Shown piece by piece: positions 35,601 to 44,945 of a stretch of 64,000 nucleotides of DNA. Location: the NCBI RefSeq assembly GCF_001707755.1, contig NZ_MBDL01000001.1, positions 372,001 to 436,000 of the forward strand. The letters are read 5' to 3'. Each line of letters begins with the position of its first letter. Positions within the stretch are counted from its first letter, which is position 1. A model generated the notes under the pieces. It was given only the letters and a program-made list of their open reading frames with translations, was not told the DNA's origin and searched no databases. Source of the stretch: Acinetobacter celticus. Its GTDB lineage: Bacteria > Pseudomonadota > Gammaproteobacteria > Pseudomonadales > Moraxellaceae. The position numbers and the translations under genes were made by a program.

Positions 35601-36788
35601 CTAGCTGGCCATGTAATTTTTATATTTCAGTAAAGTTTGATGTACAGGGTGCTGTTTGGGCATAAGCTCAATCAGGCGCTCTACTGCATCAATGGCTTCT
35701 GGAAAACGTGCAATATGCCGAAGTAGCACATCGGTTTCATTGGCCTTAAAAATGGCATCGCTTAAACGTGATTCTAAACAATCTCGCCATGCACATAAAA
35801 ATGGGCTTTCTGTTTTCGCCAAAAACACCCCCGAACATAGTTTTAAAGCAGACTCCATATAACCGGCATCTAATGCCTGTTCGGCTTGTAAAAAATCGGC
35901 TTCGACATTGGCTAAAATTCGATAAGGCCGTGAGCCTAACATTCCTCCTAACACATCTCGTAGCTGTGACATTTCAGCTTTGAGTGTGCCAATACTAACC
36001 TTACGTTCACCATATAAGGCTTGATGCAAAGTGTCTAAAGTCATGCCCTGAGGACATAAAGCTAAAATAATGAGAATCTCAATTTGTCGGGGTGTAAGTA
36101 CCAATACCCTCCCATTAAACAATACCTGAGACGCAGAAAAAGCCCGAATATAGAGTTGTTGCTTATACTGTTCTTGCAAGGCCGATTGAATAATTGAAGC
36201 ACAGCGTTCCGCAGCCAGTAACCCCAAACTATTATGGTTTTTCCATGTCGTCGATAGATCGATTACCCCTAAAATTTGTTTGGAATATGGGTCAACAATC
36301 GGTGCTGCATAACAGACCCAATCATGAATAGACGACATATAATGTTCATTGGAAAACACACAGCTCGACTGTTGGGTTTTTAGTGATAATGCCAGTGCAT
36401 TGGTACCCACCAATTCTTCTTTCCATTGCCCACCTTGCATAAAATGCACACTTTCAGCTGCACTTTGCATCTGCTGGCTAGAAGCGGTCCAAATAATCGT
36501 GCTACCCACATCGCCTACAGCCACCACCATAGAAGACTGTTGGGCAATATGTTTTAAATCTTCTGCACAAAGCCTCAACGCATGTTCTAGTGCATTCGGG
36601 GTTTGCTTCGCCACGGTCTGCATCGGTGCTGCTGAACGGTCTTTGGGAATTTCAGCAGTTTTAGAGCGATTCCATGAACTGAGAATGCTTTGTCCAAGTA
36701 GTTCTGCATGAGTGGGCGACAAACTGCTACTTTGCCTAAACTGTTCTATTTGTTTTCTTTTTTCTACTAAATTTCGCATTTGTGCCAT
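35601..36788 (-). CDS. GAF-domain transcriptional regulator with PhoB-like winged helix
   Basis: This 395-residue protein begins like the AcoR group (SWNRSK near residue 40, a GAF domain of about 70-215 with GQWKEELVGTNALALSL and VCYAAPIVDP). It has no sigma54-activating AAA+ domain. Instead residues ~232-300 form a winged helix of the OmpR/PhoB kind (VLTPRQIEILIILALCPQG to TLKAEMSQLRDVLGG). Similar regulators sit beside aldehyde dehydrogenase genes in several bacteria. It is divergent from the ALDH gene and probably controls both ALDH and ADH. The ligand is unknown. Confidence 0.8.
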   Translation of the reverse strand: MAQMRNLVEKRKQIEQFRQSSSLSPTHAELLGQSILSSWNRSKTAEIPKDRSAAPMQTVAKQTPNALEHALRLCAEDLKHIAQQSSMVVAVGDVGSTIIWTASSQQMQSAAESVHFMQGGQWKEELVGTNALALSLKTQQSSCVFSNEHYMSSIHDWVCYAAPIVDPYSKQILGVIDLSTTWKNHNSLGLLAAERCASIIQSALQEQYKQQLYIRAFSASQVLFNGRVLVLTPRQIEILIILALCPQGMTLDTLHQALYGERKVSIGTLKAEMSQLRDVLGGMLGSRPYRILANVEADFLQAEQALDAGYMESALKLCSGVFLAKTESPFLCAWRDCLESRLSDAIFKANETDVLLRHIARFPEAIDAVERLIELMPKQHPVHQTLLKYKNYMAS

Positions 36789-36996
36789 CCTTTAGCTTGT
36801 CAGTTACAACCAATGATCTGTCCTTGCTCTTTTTATCCTTGTAACCATTTGTCTAAAGGTTGTAAACCGCCCTTCAACCAACCTTTTTCCAACCTTATAC
36901 TCGGTATGCTAATTAAATAATGTACAAAAGTACCTTATACCAAAGCAGCAAATGCTTTGTGATTAAGAACACCATAATAAGCAAAGGAATTTTTAT
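36789..36996. promoter_or_regulatory. divergent promoter region with 11-bp-spaced direct repeats
   Basis: CCAACCTT occurs at 36878-36885 and 36889-36896, starts 11 bp apart, and an inverted AAGGTTGT lies at 36856-36863. On the opposite strand the core reads GGTTGG, close to the GGTAGG repeats before the ADH gene. The layout fits tandem sites of a PhoB-type winged helix. Confidence 0.45.
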
Positions 36997-38508
36997 ATGC
37001 GTTACGTCGACCCAAATCAACCCGGTTCAAAAATTCAATTTAAATCACAATATGAAAACTTTATTGGTGGCAAATGGGTTCCACCAGTCAATGGAGAATA
37101 CTTCGACAACATCTCCCCTGTCGATGGCAAAGTATTTACAAAAATTCCGCGTTCTTCGGCAGCCGATATTGAACTTGCGCTCGATGCTGCGCATGCAGCC
37201 AAAGCCTCTTGGAATAGTGCCTCACCTACGACTCGTTCTAATCTATTGTTAAAAATTGCTGATCGCTTAGAAGCAAATTTGGAACTACTGGCCGTGGCAG
37301 AAACATGGGACAACGGTAAACCAGTGCGCGAAACATTGGCCGCCGATATTCCTTTAGCCATTGATCACTTCCGTTATTTTGCAGGCTGTATTCGTGCGCA
37401 AGAAGGCGGTATTTCAGAAATTGATGAAGATACTATTGCGTACCATTTCCATGAACCATTAGGTGTGGTTGGACAAATTATTCCGTGGAACTTCCCTATT
37501 TTAATGGCAACGTGGAAATTGGCACCGGCCTTAGCCGCAGGCAACTGTATTGTCCTAAAACCTGCGGAACAAACCCCTGCCAGTATTTTAGTTCTGGCTG
37601 AACTCATTCAAGATTTATTGCCAGCAGGCGTATTGAATATTGTCAATGGTTACGGCGTAGAAGTCGGCCGTCCATTGGCAACCAACCCACGCATTGCCAA
37701 AATTGCCTTCACGGGTTCTACCGCTGTGGGTCAGCAAATTATGCAATATGCAACTGAAAATATTATTCCTGTAACTTTGGAATTGGGTGGTAAATCGCCA
37801 AATATTTTCTTTGAAGATGTCATGGACAAAGACGATGACTACTTAGACAAAGCACTTGAAGGCTTTGCCATGTTTGCTCTAAACCAAGGTGAAATTTGTA
37901 CTTGCCCATCTCGTGCATTGGTACATGAAAGCATTGCCGATAAATTCCTTGAAAAAGCCATTGAACGGGTAAAACGTATTAAAACGGGTCATCCGCTCGA
38001 TACCGATACCATGATTGGTGCGCAGGCTTCGCAAGAACAGCAAGATAAAATCTTGGGCTGTATTGCGACAGGTCGTGAGGAAGGTGCGCAAGTGCTGACA
38101 GGTGGCGGTGAACGTCAAGAAGTCGGCGAAGGTTTCTATATTGAACCGACTATTTTCAAAGGCAACAACAGCATGAAAATTTTCCAAGAAGAAATTTTTG
38201 GCCCAGTGCTGTCTGTAACCACTTTCAAAGACTTTGATGATGCCATAAGAATTGCCAATGATACGATTTACGGTCTAGGCGCGGGGGTTTGGTCACGTTC
38301 AGCACATACCTCATACCGTGCGGGCCGTGCAATTCAAGCAGGGCGAGTTTGGACCAACTGCTATCACATCTACCCTGCACATGCGGCCTTTGGCGGTTAT
38401 AAAAAATCAGGGATTGGCCGTGAAAATCACAAAATGATGCTTGATCACTATCAACAAACCAAAAACTTGTTAGTGAGCTATTCAACCAAAGCTATGGGCT
38501 TCTTCTAA
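36997..38508 (+). CDS. NAD-dependent aldehyde dehydrogenase (AcoD/ExaC type)
   Basis: This 503-residue enzyme has the ALDH catalytic Cys301 in GEICTCPSR, general base Glu262 in LELGGKSPN, and the nucleotide-binding FTGSTAVGQ. The N-terminus [12 protein letters not shown] and the [11 protein letters not shown] segment are typical of the acetaldehyde dehydrogenases AcoD and ExaC. It would oxidise the aldehyde made by the nearby Fe-type ADH to a carboxylic acid. It is divergent from the GAF-domain regulator gene. A AAGGAA ribosome site precedes the ATG. Confidence 0.93.
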   Translation: MRYVDPNQPGSKIQFKSQYENFIGGKWVPPVNGEYFDNISPVDGKVFTKIPRSSAADIELALDAAHAAKASWNSASPTTRSNLLLKIADRLEANLELLAVAETWDNGKPVRETLAADIPLAIDHFRYFAGCIRAQEGGISEIDEDTIAYHFHEPLGVVGQIIPWNFPILMATWKLAPALAAGNCIVLKPAEQTPASILVLAELIQDLLPAGVLNIVNGYGVEVGRPLATNPRIAKIAFTGSTAVGQQIMQYATENIIPVTLELGGKSPNIFFEDVMDKDDDYLDKALEGFAMFALNQGEICTCPSRALVHESIADKFLEKAIERVKRIKTGHPLDTDTMIGAQASQEQQDKILGCIATGREEGAQVLTGGGERQEVGEGFYIEPTIFKGNNSMKIFQEEIFGPVLSVTTFKDFDDAIRIANDTIYGLGAGVWSRSAHTSYRAGRAIQAGRVWTNCYHIYPAHAAFGGYKKSGIGRENHKMMLDHYQQTKNLLVSYSTKAMGFF

Positions 38509-38533
38509 GTTAAAACAGAATGCTACAAAGCGT

Positions 38534-38559
38534 AAAAGCGAACTTCGGTTCGCTTTTTT
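38534..38559. terminator. terminator with UUCG tetraloop after ALDH gene
   Basis: The perfect 10-bp stem AAAAGCGAAC / GTTCGCTTTT has a TTCG loop and is followed by T, 25 bases after the ALDH stop codon. Confidence 0.88.
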
Positions 38560-38596
38560 ATGGTTCGGACAAACAACAAAAGTGTGCCCTGATGCT

Positions 38597-38713
38597 TTAA
38601 TCAGCACATACCTTTATGGCGGAATCTGGCGCTTTTCCCAAAACATAAATATCAAAAGATTGCACACCAATACATCCCACAATTAACAACCCAAAACAAA
38701 TCCAACGCGACAT
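38597..38713 (-). CDS. possible small membrane protein (38 aa)
   Basis: An ATG-to-TAA frame on the minus strand encodes 38 residues: a short N-terminus (MSRW), one hydrophobic segment (ICFGLLIVGCIGV), then a short polar tail. IVGC could be a lipobox. It lies in the otherwise empty 300-bp spacer between ALDH and a LysR gene, and a bidirectional hairpin lies downstream. The ribosome site is weak and there is no clear promoter, so this may be a chance frame. Confidence 0.3.
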   Translation of the reverse strand: MSRWICFGLLIVGCIGVQSFDIYVLGKAPDSAIKVCAD

Positions 38714-38730
38714 TATCTGAATCACTAAAA

Positions 38731-38750
38731 ATATGTTGTATACAGCATAT
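38731..38750. promoter_or_regulatory. near-perfect 20-bp palindrome upstream of LysR gene
   Basis: ATATGTTGTATACAGCATAT is a dyad with one mismatched pair, 58 bp before the LysR start codon. It is a candidate autoregulatory LysR operator. Confidence 0.45.
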
Positions 38751-38808
38751 TTAAAATCATTCATCTCATCTAATATAGAATTTAGCCCAATCTATCTCAT
38801 TTTAAGAT

Positions 38809-39726
38809 ATGAAAACCCTTAAACAGTTTCAGTACTTTATCGCCATTGTTGAACATGGCAGTTTCACAGCAGCCTCCGAGCACCTGTTTATTGCCCAGTC
38901 TGCTTTAAGTCGTCAAATTAAAATTTTAGAAGATCAACTTGGCTTTACTTTATTTGACCGCACCGAAAAGAAAATTCAGCTAACACCCGCTGGGCAAGTG
39001 CTCTATCAAAAAATTAAAAAAGATTTGCTGAATCTGGATCAATCAGTCGAAATGGCGCAGCGTATTGCGCAAGGACAAGGGCGCTGTTTGCACATTGCCC
39101 ATTCGAGTAGTATTGTCATGGATGCGAAAAAACTACAATTTCTAAATGACCTTTGTCAGCAACATCAAATTGAAATTGAACTGAATACCCTCTCCTCAGA
39201 GCAACAAATAGATGCGGTATTAAACGGTTCTGTCGATATTGGTTTTATCCGCCCACCTGTTTTACAGACATTACAAGACATTCATTACACCGAACTGTAT
39301 GCGCAGCCCTTATATGTTGCTGTACATGTCGATGATACATTTTTTAATCAGAAAGACTGGGTTGAAATAACCACATTGCGTGAACAAAAATTTGTGTCTA
39401 CACCACATGCAGAACGGGGTGGTTTAAGCTACTTGGTATCGAACCTCTGTTTAAGCCATGGCTTTTATCCACAAAAATCAGCGCTACGTTCTCGGAAAAT
39501 ATCTCAACTGGCCTTGGTGGCGGCTCAATTGGGGATTTGTATCGTCCCTGAAGAGTTCCAAAGTATTTTGCCCCCCAATGTTCGACTGGTTGCCATACAG
39601 CCACAACCCGAACCTTCGCGTGTCTGTCTAATTTGGAACAAACAAAATGATCTGGTGATTGAGCAAAGTGTGATGACACTCATCCAAAAATTTAAAAATT
39701 TTATGTCACCCATCAGCCACAAATAA
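38809..39726 (+). CDS. LysR-family transcriptional regulator
   Basis: This 305-residue regulator has an N-terminal winged helix (FTAASEHLFIAQSALSRQIKI, key residues about 18-38) and a two-lobed effector domain. The subfamily resembles CatM/BenM-type activators of aromatic catabolism (LKQFQYFIAIVEHGSFTAAS start), but no catabolic operon is next to it in this window. Its target is therefore unknown; a palindrome at 38731 suggests autoregulation. Confidence 0.88.
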   Translation: MKTLKQFQYFIAIVEHGSFTAASEHLFIAQSALSRQIKILEDQLGFTLFDRTEKKIQLTPAGQVLYQKIKKDLLNLDQSVEMAQRIAQGQGRCLHIAHSSSIVMDAKKLQFLNDLCQQHQIEIELNTLSSEQQIDAVLNGSVDIGFIRPPVLQTLQDIHYTELYAQPLYVAVHVDDTFFNQKDWVEITTLREQKFVSTPHAERGGLSYLVSNLCLSHGFYPQKSALRSRKISQLALVAAQLGICIVPEEFQSILPPNVRLVAIQPQPEPSRVCLIWNKQNDLVIEQSVMTLIQKFKNFMSPISHK

Positions 39727-40054
39727 AATAATCACTCTCAAAATCGAGAGAAGTTTCTCTCTCAATAAAAGAGATCATGTGTATCTTTTGCGATATACAC
39801 CACAAATTTTCTGCTGTTTTGAACAAGAGATCGATGACATTGTCATTTTCTATTCTTTTCAATTGTTTAAAGATTGTGCGTATAGCATCACTTTTAAAAT
39901 AAAGCCATCTTTTCATGTGCGCGCGGACTGTGTATAACAATGAACCAGTCATAGAACATGATAAGCATAGGCAAAGGACGCAAAAAAACGTTAGACTATG
40001 CGACAATCAATGCAAGCAATATGTCTTTTGAGACAAACAAAAAGGTGAAGGTTG
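39727..40054. other. spacer before the riboflavin operon
   Basis: No gene and no FMN riboswitch consensus are visible. Short palindromes (CTCTC-type near 39735-39762, and ATGACATTGTCAT near 39834-39846) are present. The region must hold the promoter of the rib-nusB-thiL operon, but I could not place it with confidence. Confidence 0.3.
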
Positions 40055-41176
40055 ATGCCGCTCAATACCGTTGAAGAGCTCGTAGCAGATATCCGTGCAG
40101 GTAAAATGGTTATCCTGATGGATGATGAAGACCGTGAAAATGAAGGTGATCTAGTGATTGCCGCAACTCATGTTCGTCCAGAAGATATTAACTTCATGAT
40201 TACTCATGCCCGCGGTTTGGTGTGTTTAACCCTGAGTCGCGAACGCTGTGAACAGTTAAAGTTGCCCTTAATGGTCGATGCCAACGGCGCACAACATGGC
40301 ACGAACTTCACGCTCTCAATTGAAGCGACCCATGGCATTACCACAGGTATTTCGCCAGCAGAACGCGCGCACACCATTCAAACGGCTGTGGCGGCCCATG
40401 CAAAACCAACAGATATTGTACAACCTGGACATATTTTTCCATTAATGGCGCAACCCGGTGGTGTATTACACCGCGCGGGTCATACAGAAGCAGGCTGTGA
40501 TTTGTCTCGCTTAGCGGGCCTTGAACCAGCTTCTGTAATTTGTGAAATTATTAATGAAGATGGCACCATGGCACGCCGTCCAGATTTAGAAGTTTTTGCA
40601 GAGAAACACGGTTTAAAAATTGGTACAATTGCTGATCTTATTCACTACCGTATGACCAATGAGCAAACGGTAGAACGTATTGATCAACAAACGCTAAATA
40701 CCGAATACGGCACTTTTGAATTGTTCCGTTATCGTGAATTAGGTAACCCAGATATTCATTTGGCTTTGGTCAAAGGCCAGCCGAAAGAAGGCGTAACGAC
40801 TGTACGTGTGCATGGTTTCAATCCCGTTCGTGATTTGCTGAAACTCAATAAACAAGATGGTGAACCCGCTTGGAATTTAGATAAAGCATTGAAAACCATT
40901 GCTGACAGCGATCGTGGCGTTTTGGTGTGGATTGGTCAGCGCCACTTACAAGATTTAGGCCCTGCTTTAGACAACCTAAATACACCAAAACCAAGCAAGT
41001 CAAATACTGCACTATCGCAGCAGTACCAAACCATTGGTGTTGGTGCACAAATATTACGTGATTTAGGCGTGGAAAAAATGAAGCTACTTAGCTCTCCACT
41101 ACGCTTTAATGCACTCTCAGGCTTTAATTTAGAAGTGGTGGAATACATCACCGCAAACCAAACATCAGATAAATAA
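40055..41176 (+). CDS. ribB: 3,4-dihydroxy-2-butanone-4-phosphate synthase with degenerate RibA-like domain
   Basis: The N-terminal ~200 residues are an intact RibB domain, with [11 protein letters not shown] for the metal and phosphate site and the conserved HTEAGCDL. The enzyme makes the four-carbon unit of riboflavin from ribulose 5-phosphate. The C-terminal ~170 residues align with GTP cyclohydrolase II in position but lack its zinc-binding cysteines and catalytic RVHSEC motif (here [11 protein letters not shown]). The second activity should therefore be absent, as in RibBX proteins. Start ATG 40055 has GAAGG upstream; a TTG at 40052 is less likely. ribH follows after 11 bases. Confidence 0.9.
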   Translation: MPLNTVEELVADIRAGKMVILMDDEDRENEGDLVIAATHVRPEDINFMITHARGLVCLTLSRERCEQLKLPLMVDANGAQHGTNFTLSIEATHGITTGISPAERAHTIQTAVAAHAKPTDIVQPGHIFPLMAQPGGVLHRAGHTEAGCDLSRLAGLEPASVICEIINEDGTMARRPDLEVFAEKHGLKIGTIADLIHYRMTNEQTVERIDQQTLNTEYGTFELFRYRELGNPDIHLALVKGQPKEGVTTVRVHGFNPVRDLLKLNKQDGEPAWNLDKALKTIADSDRGVLVWIGQRHLQDLGPALDNLNTPKPSKSNTALSQQYQTIGVGAQILRDLGVEKMKLLSSPLRFNALSGFNLEVVEYITANQTSDK

Positions 41177-41187
41177 TCGAGGTTGCT

Positions 41188-41658
41188 ATGGCAATTCGCC
41201 GTATTGAAGGTATGTTACATCTCGCTAGCGAAGGCCGTTATGCGATTTTAGTGGGTCGTTTTAATAGCTTTGTGGTTGAACATCTATTAGAAGGTGCAAT
41301 TGATACATTGAAACGTCATGGTGTATCAGAGGATAATATCACTGTTGTTCATGCACCAGGCGCGTGGGAACTTCCAGTTGTTGCAAAAAAATTAGCGGCA
41401 TCTGAACGTTTTGATGCCATTATTGCATTAGGCGCAGTGATTCGCGGTAGCACACCTCATTTTGATTTTGTTGCTGGCGAATGTGCCAAAGGTTTAGGCG
41501 TTGTTGGCCTAGACACTGGCTTGCCAGTCATTAATGGTGTATTGACTACGGATAGTATTGAACAAGCGATTGAACGCTCGGGTACAAAAGCAGGTAATAA
41601 AGGCGGTGAAGCTGCCCTTACTGCTATTGAAATGGTTAACTTGTTAAAGGCTATTTAA
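41188..41658 (+). CDS. ribH: 6,7-dimethyl-8-ribityllumazine synthase
   Basis: This 156-residue enzyme condenses the RibB product with the pyrimidine intermediate in the penultimate step of riboflavin synthesis. Family marks are [29 protein letters not shown] and [15 protein letters not shown], with the catalytic His in the last segment. It is the second gene of the operon ribB-ribH-nusB-thiL-pgpA, and nusB starts four bases after its stop codon. Confidence 0.96.
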   Translation: MAIRRIEGMLHLASEGRYAILVGRFNSFVVEHLLEGAIDTLKRHGVSEDNITVVHAPGAWELPVVAKKLAASERFDAIIALGAVIRGSTPHFDFVAGECAKGLGVVGLDTGLPVINGVLTTDSIEQAIERSGTKAGNKGGEAALTAIEMVNLLKAI

Positions 41659-41662
41659 CGCT

Positions 41663-42112
41663 ATGTCGCAAACACTTCAAGCAACTTATGCAGCGAAACG
41701 TAAAGCACGTCGCTTTGCTGTACAAGGAATTTATGAATGGCAAATGAGCCACAATCCAGTCCATGAGATTGAAGCACGTACACGTGTAGAAAATGCCATG
41801 CACAAAGTGGATCTGAGCTATTATCATGAATTGTTGACTCAAGTGGTTGCCAATCATGAAGCATTGGATGCGCTCTTAATTCCTGTATTGGACCGCGATG
41901 TTGATGCCCTAGATGGTGTCGAACTTGCAACCCTTCGTCTTGGCGCGTATGAATTGGAACAACATCTTGAAATTCCATATCGTGTGGTTCTAGACGAATC
42001 GATTGAGCTTGCTAAACACTTTGGCGGTGCAGACAGCCATAAATACATCAATGGTGTATTAGACCGTTTAGCAACGACTCTACGTGTAGCAGAAAAGCAA
42101 CAAGCTCAATAA
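41663..42112 (+). CDS. nusB: transcription antitermination factor NusB
   Basis: This 149-residue all-helical RNA-binding protein joins NusE in antitermination of rRNA transcription. Key segments are [15 protein letters not shown] (arginine-rich RNA-binding start), [12 protein letters not shown] and NGVLDRLA, all typical of NusB. The linkage ribH-nusB-thiL-pgpA is a widely conserved arrangement. Confidence 0.97.
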   Translation: MSQTLQATYAAKRKARRFAVQGIYEWQMSHNPVHEIEARTRVENAMHKVDLSYYHELLTQVVANHEALDALLIPVLDRDVDALDGVELATLRLGAYELEQHLEIPYRVVLDESIELAKHFGGADSHKYINGVLDRLATTLRVAEKQQAQ

Positions 42113-42130
42113 TTAAGTTGATTTGCGCTG

Positions 42131-43048
42131 ATGGCTGAGTTCTCAATTATTGACACCTACTTTAATCGAAAGAATGCAAATTCAGTCGACTTAGGTGTTG
42201 GGGACGACTCAGCCCTGCTCACCCCCCCGCCACAGCAACAATTGGTCATTTGTGTCGATACATCAGTTGCTGGCAGACACTTTCCGCTTGATACTCATCC
42301 TCATGCCATTGGCTGGAAGTCGGTTGCCGTTAATCTGTCTGATATTGCCGCCATGGGTGCGAAACCACACAGTATTTTATTGGCCTTGAGTTTACCCCAA
42401 ATCGATCATCACTGGCTCAAAGACTTTAGTCAGGGTTTATACGACTGCTGTGATCAATTTGGTGTGAGTTTAATTGGTGGTGACACCACCCAAAGCCCAC
42501 ATTTAACCATTACGGTTACTGCCTTGGGCTGGATTGAAACAGGCCAAGCCGTGACACGCGCTGGCGCACAAGTCGGTGACTTAATTTGCGTCAGTGGTAC
42601 AGTCGGCGATGCTGCCTTTGCTTTGCAACATATGGGCCACCCCTTACAAAAACGCTTAGATTACCCAACGCCGCGTTGCCAACTTGGACAACAGCTGAAA
42701 GGTTTGGCGTCTAGTATGATTGATGTCTCTGACGGTTTAGCCCAAGATTTAGGGCACATTTTAAAAGCCTCGGGTGTTGGTGCCGTTTTACAATTGGATC
42801 AACTTCCTGTCTCTTTAGATATAGCCAAACTTGAACAAGAAAAAAAATGGCAAGTGGCTTTAGCGGGTGGCGATGACTATGAATTATGCTTTACAATAAG
42901 CCCTCAAAATTATCATTTGCTTGCTCAACAAAAATTAGATGTAAATCTTACAATTATTGGAAAAATTACCCAAAATTTGGGATTAACTTTTTTACAGAAT
43001 GGCATAGATTATTCCATTCAATTTCATGGATATCAACATTTTGCATAA
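42131..43048 (+). CDS. thiL: thiamine-monophosphate kinase
   Basis: ThiL phosphorylates thiamine monophosphate to thiamine pyrophosphate. The 305 residues show the PurM-like fold marks GVGDDSALL, NLSDIAAMGA, LIGGDTT and the nucleotide segment SDGLAQDLGH. It starts 18 bases after nusB and its end overlaps the start of pgpA by 23 bases. Confidence 0.96.
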   Translation: MAEFSIIDTYFNRKNANSVDLGVGDDSALLTPPPQQQLVICVDTSVAGRHFPLDTHPHAIGWKSVAVNLSDIAAMGAKPHSILLALSLPQIDHHWLKDFSQGLYDCCDQFGVSLIGGDTTQSPHLTITVTALGWIETGQAVTRAGAQVGDLICVSGTVGDAAFALQHMGHPLQKRLDYPTPRCQLGQQLKGLASSMIDVSDGLAQDLGHILKASGVGAVLQLDQLPVSLDIAKLEQEKKWQVALAGGDDYELCFTISPQNYHLLAQQKLDVNLTIIGKITQNLGLTFLQNGIDYSIQFHGYQHFA

Positions 43049-43547
43049 ACCAGAAATTAACTTTAAGCAAATGAACTGGTTCAACCGCTTCATTGTGTTC
43101 TGCGGTGTTGGCTTTGGTTCTGGGCTTGCTCCTAAAGCACCAGGCACCTTCGGCTCCGCTTTTGCTTTATTGTTTATTCCACTCTGGCTTGCAATTGGCT
43201 TTTCCAGCACCATTGTTGTGATTATTCTCATGTCACTCGTGGGGATTTATATTTGTGGTCAAACGGCAAAAGTTATGGGTGTCCACGACGATGGCCGTAT
43301 TGTCTGGGATGAATTTGCAGGACAATCGATCACTTTTTTACCCATTTTATATTTGGGCCAAATGAATTGGCTTTGGGTCTTGATTGGATTCGGTCTATTC
43401 CGCTTATTTGATATCTGGAAGCCTTGGCCTATCCGTATCGCAGACCAAAAAGTGGGTGGCGGTTTCGGTATCATGCTGGATGATATTATTGCGGGGATAT
43501 GGGCTGCGCTCTGTATATATCTCTATTTTTATTTTGTTTCTATATGA
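43026..43547 (+). CDS. pgpA: phosphatidylglycerophosphatase A
   Basis: This 173-residue inner-membrane enzyme dephosphorylates phosphatidylglycerol phosphate. Visible marks are GFGSGLAPKAPGTFGS, the acidic VWDEFAGQ and the late GFGIMLDDIIAGIW, with several membrane helices. The start at 43026 overlaps thiL by 23 bases. A later ATG at 43071 is possible, but the longer form leaves a realistic N-terminal extension before GFGSG. Confidence 0.93.
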   Translation: MDINILHKPEINFKQMNWFNRFIVFCGVGFGSGLAPKAPGTFGSAFALLFIPLWLAIGFSSTIVVIILMSLVGIYICGQTAKVMGVHDDGRIVWDEFAGQSITFLPILYLGQMNWLWVLIGFGLFRLFDIWKPWPIRIADQKVGGGFGIMLDDIIAGIWAALCIYLYFYFVSI

Positions 43548-43568
43548 CAAATACCCTTAGGATTTAAC

Positions 43569-44933
43569 ATGTCTATTAGCGTTATTATTCTAGCAGCAGG
43601 CAAAGGGACACGTATGCGTTCTAGCTTGCCAAAAGTTTTGCAACCTTTGGCAGGGCGCCCTTTACTTGGACATGTGATTGAGACTGCCCAAAAGCTTCAA
43701 GCTGATAATATTATTACTATTTACGGACATGGTGGTGAGCTCGTTCAACATGAATTTGCCAAAGAGCAAGTACAGTGGGTCGAACAAGCAGAACAACTCG
43801 GCACAGGTCATGCAGTCAAAGTCACCTTACCCGTGTTGGCTAAAGATGGTTTGTCGCTGATTTTATCAGGTGATGTACCGTGCATTACAACGCAAACACT
43901 ACAAAAACTGCTAGATGCATCGCAAGCTTCAGGCATTGGCTTAGTCACATTGACCCTACCCGATGCATCAGGTTATGGTCGTATCGTGCGTGAAAATGGC
44001 AATATTCAAGCCATTGTAGAGCATAAAGATGCTTCTGACGAACAGCGCAAAATTCAAGAAATTAACACCGGTATTTACTGTGTCAGCAATGCCAAACTGC
44101 ATCAATGGCTACCCAAATTATCAAACAACAATGCACAAGGTGAATATTATCTAACCGATATTGTTGCCATGGCTATTCAAGATGGCTTAGAGGTTGCTTC
44201 TGTAGAACCTGAACGTGCCTTTGAAGTTGAAGGCGTCAACGACCGTGTGCAATTGGCTAGATTAGAGCGTGAATATCAAGCTTTTCAAGCCAAACAACTG
44301 ATGCAACAAGGCGTACATTTAATTGACCCTAGCCGTTTTGACCTGCGTGGTTCTTTAGCCGTGGGACAAGATGTACGCATTGATATCAATGTGATCATTG
44401 AAGGCAATTGTGAGTTTGGTGACAATGTTGAAATTGGCGCAGGCTGTATCATTAAAAACACCAAAATCGCAGCGGGCACTAAAGTACAACCCTATAGCGT
44501 ATTTGATAGTGCCATTGTGGGTGAAAATACACAAATTGGCCCTTTTGCACGCTTACGCCCAGGTGCAAAACTGGCAAACGAAGTGCATATTGGTAACTTT
44601 GTTGAAGTAAAAAATACCAGTATTGGCTTGGGTTCTAAAGCCAATCATTTTACCTATTTAGGTGATGCAGAAATCGGTGCGGGTTCAAATATTGGCGCAG
44701 GCACTATTACCTGTAACTATGACGGCGCCAATAAATTCAAAACCATTATTGGTGATGCTGCCTTCATTGGCTCAAATAGCTCACTAGTTGCCCCAGTCAA
44801 AATTGGCAATGGTGCAACAGTTGGCGCAGGTTCGGTCATTACGCATGATGTCGCAGATAATAGTTTGGCATTCGAGCGTTCAAAGCAAATCGCTAAAGAA
44901 GATTACCAGCGTCCACAAAAGATGAAGAAATAA
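43569..44933 (+). CDS. glmU: bifunctional N-acetylglucosamine-1-phosphate uridyltransferase / glucosamine-1-phosphate acetyltransferase
   Basis: At 454 residues it has the expected length and both domains. The N-terminal pyrophosphorylase has [17 protein letters not shown], and the C-terminal left-handed beta helix has hexapeptide repeats ([20 protein letters not shown]). It makes UDP-GlcNAc for peptidoglycan, LPS and the capsule. A AGGA ribosome site precedes the ATG, and glmS follows after 12 bases, completing the aminosugar operon. Confidence 0.97.
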   Translation: MSISVIILAAGKGTRMRSSLPKVLQPLAGRPLLGHVIETAQKLQADNIITIYGHGGELVQHEFAKEQVQWVEQAEQLGTGHAVKVTLPVLAKDGLSLILSGDVPCITTQTLQKLLDASQASGIGLVTLTLPDASGYGRIVRENGNIQAIVEHKDASDEQRKIQEINTGIYCVSNAKLHQWLPKLSNNNAQGEYYLTDIVAMAIQDGLEVASVEPERAFEVEGVNDRVQLARLEREYQAFQAKQLMQQGVHLIDPSRFDLRGSLAVGQDVRIDINVIIEGNCEFGDNVEIGAGCIIKNTKIAAGTKVQPYSVFDSAIVGENTQIGPFARLRPGAKLANEVHIGNFVEVKNTSIGLGSKANHFTYLGDAEIGAGSNIGAGTITCNYDGANKFKTIIGDAAFIGSNSSLVAPVKIGNGATVGAGSVITHDVADNSLAFERSKQIAKEDYQRPQKMKK

Positions 44934-44945
44934 GAGGGTTTTACT

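Noticed and set aside
39727..40054. Possible FMN riboswitch before the riboflavin genes
   Set aside because: The conserved RFN-element segments are not visible, so the region is treated as an ordinary leader.
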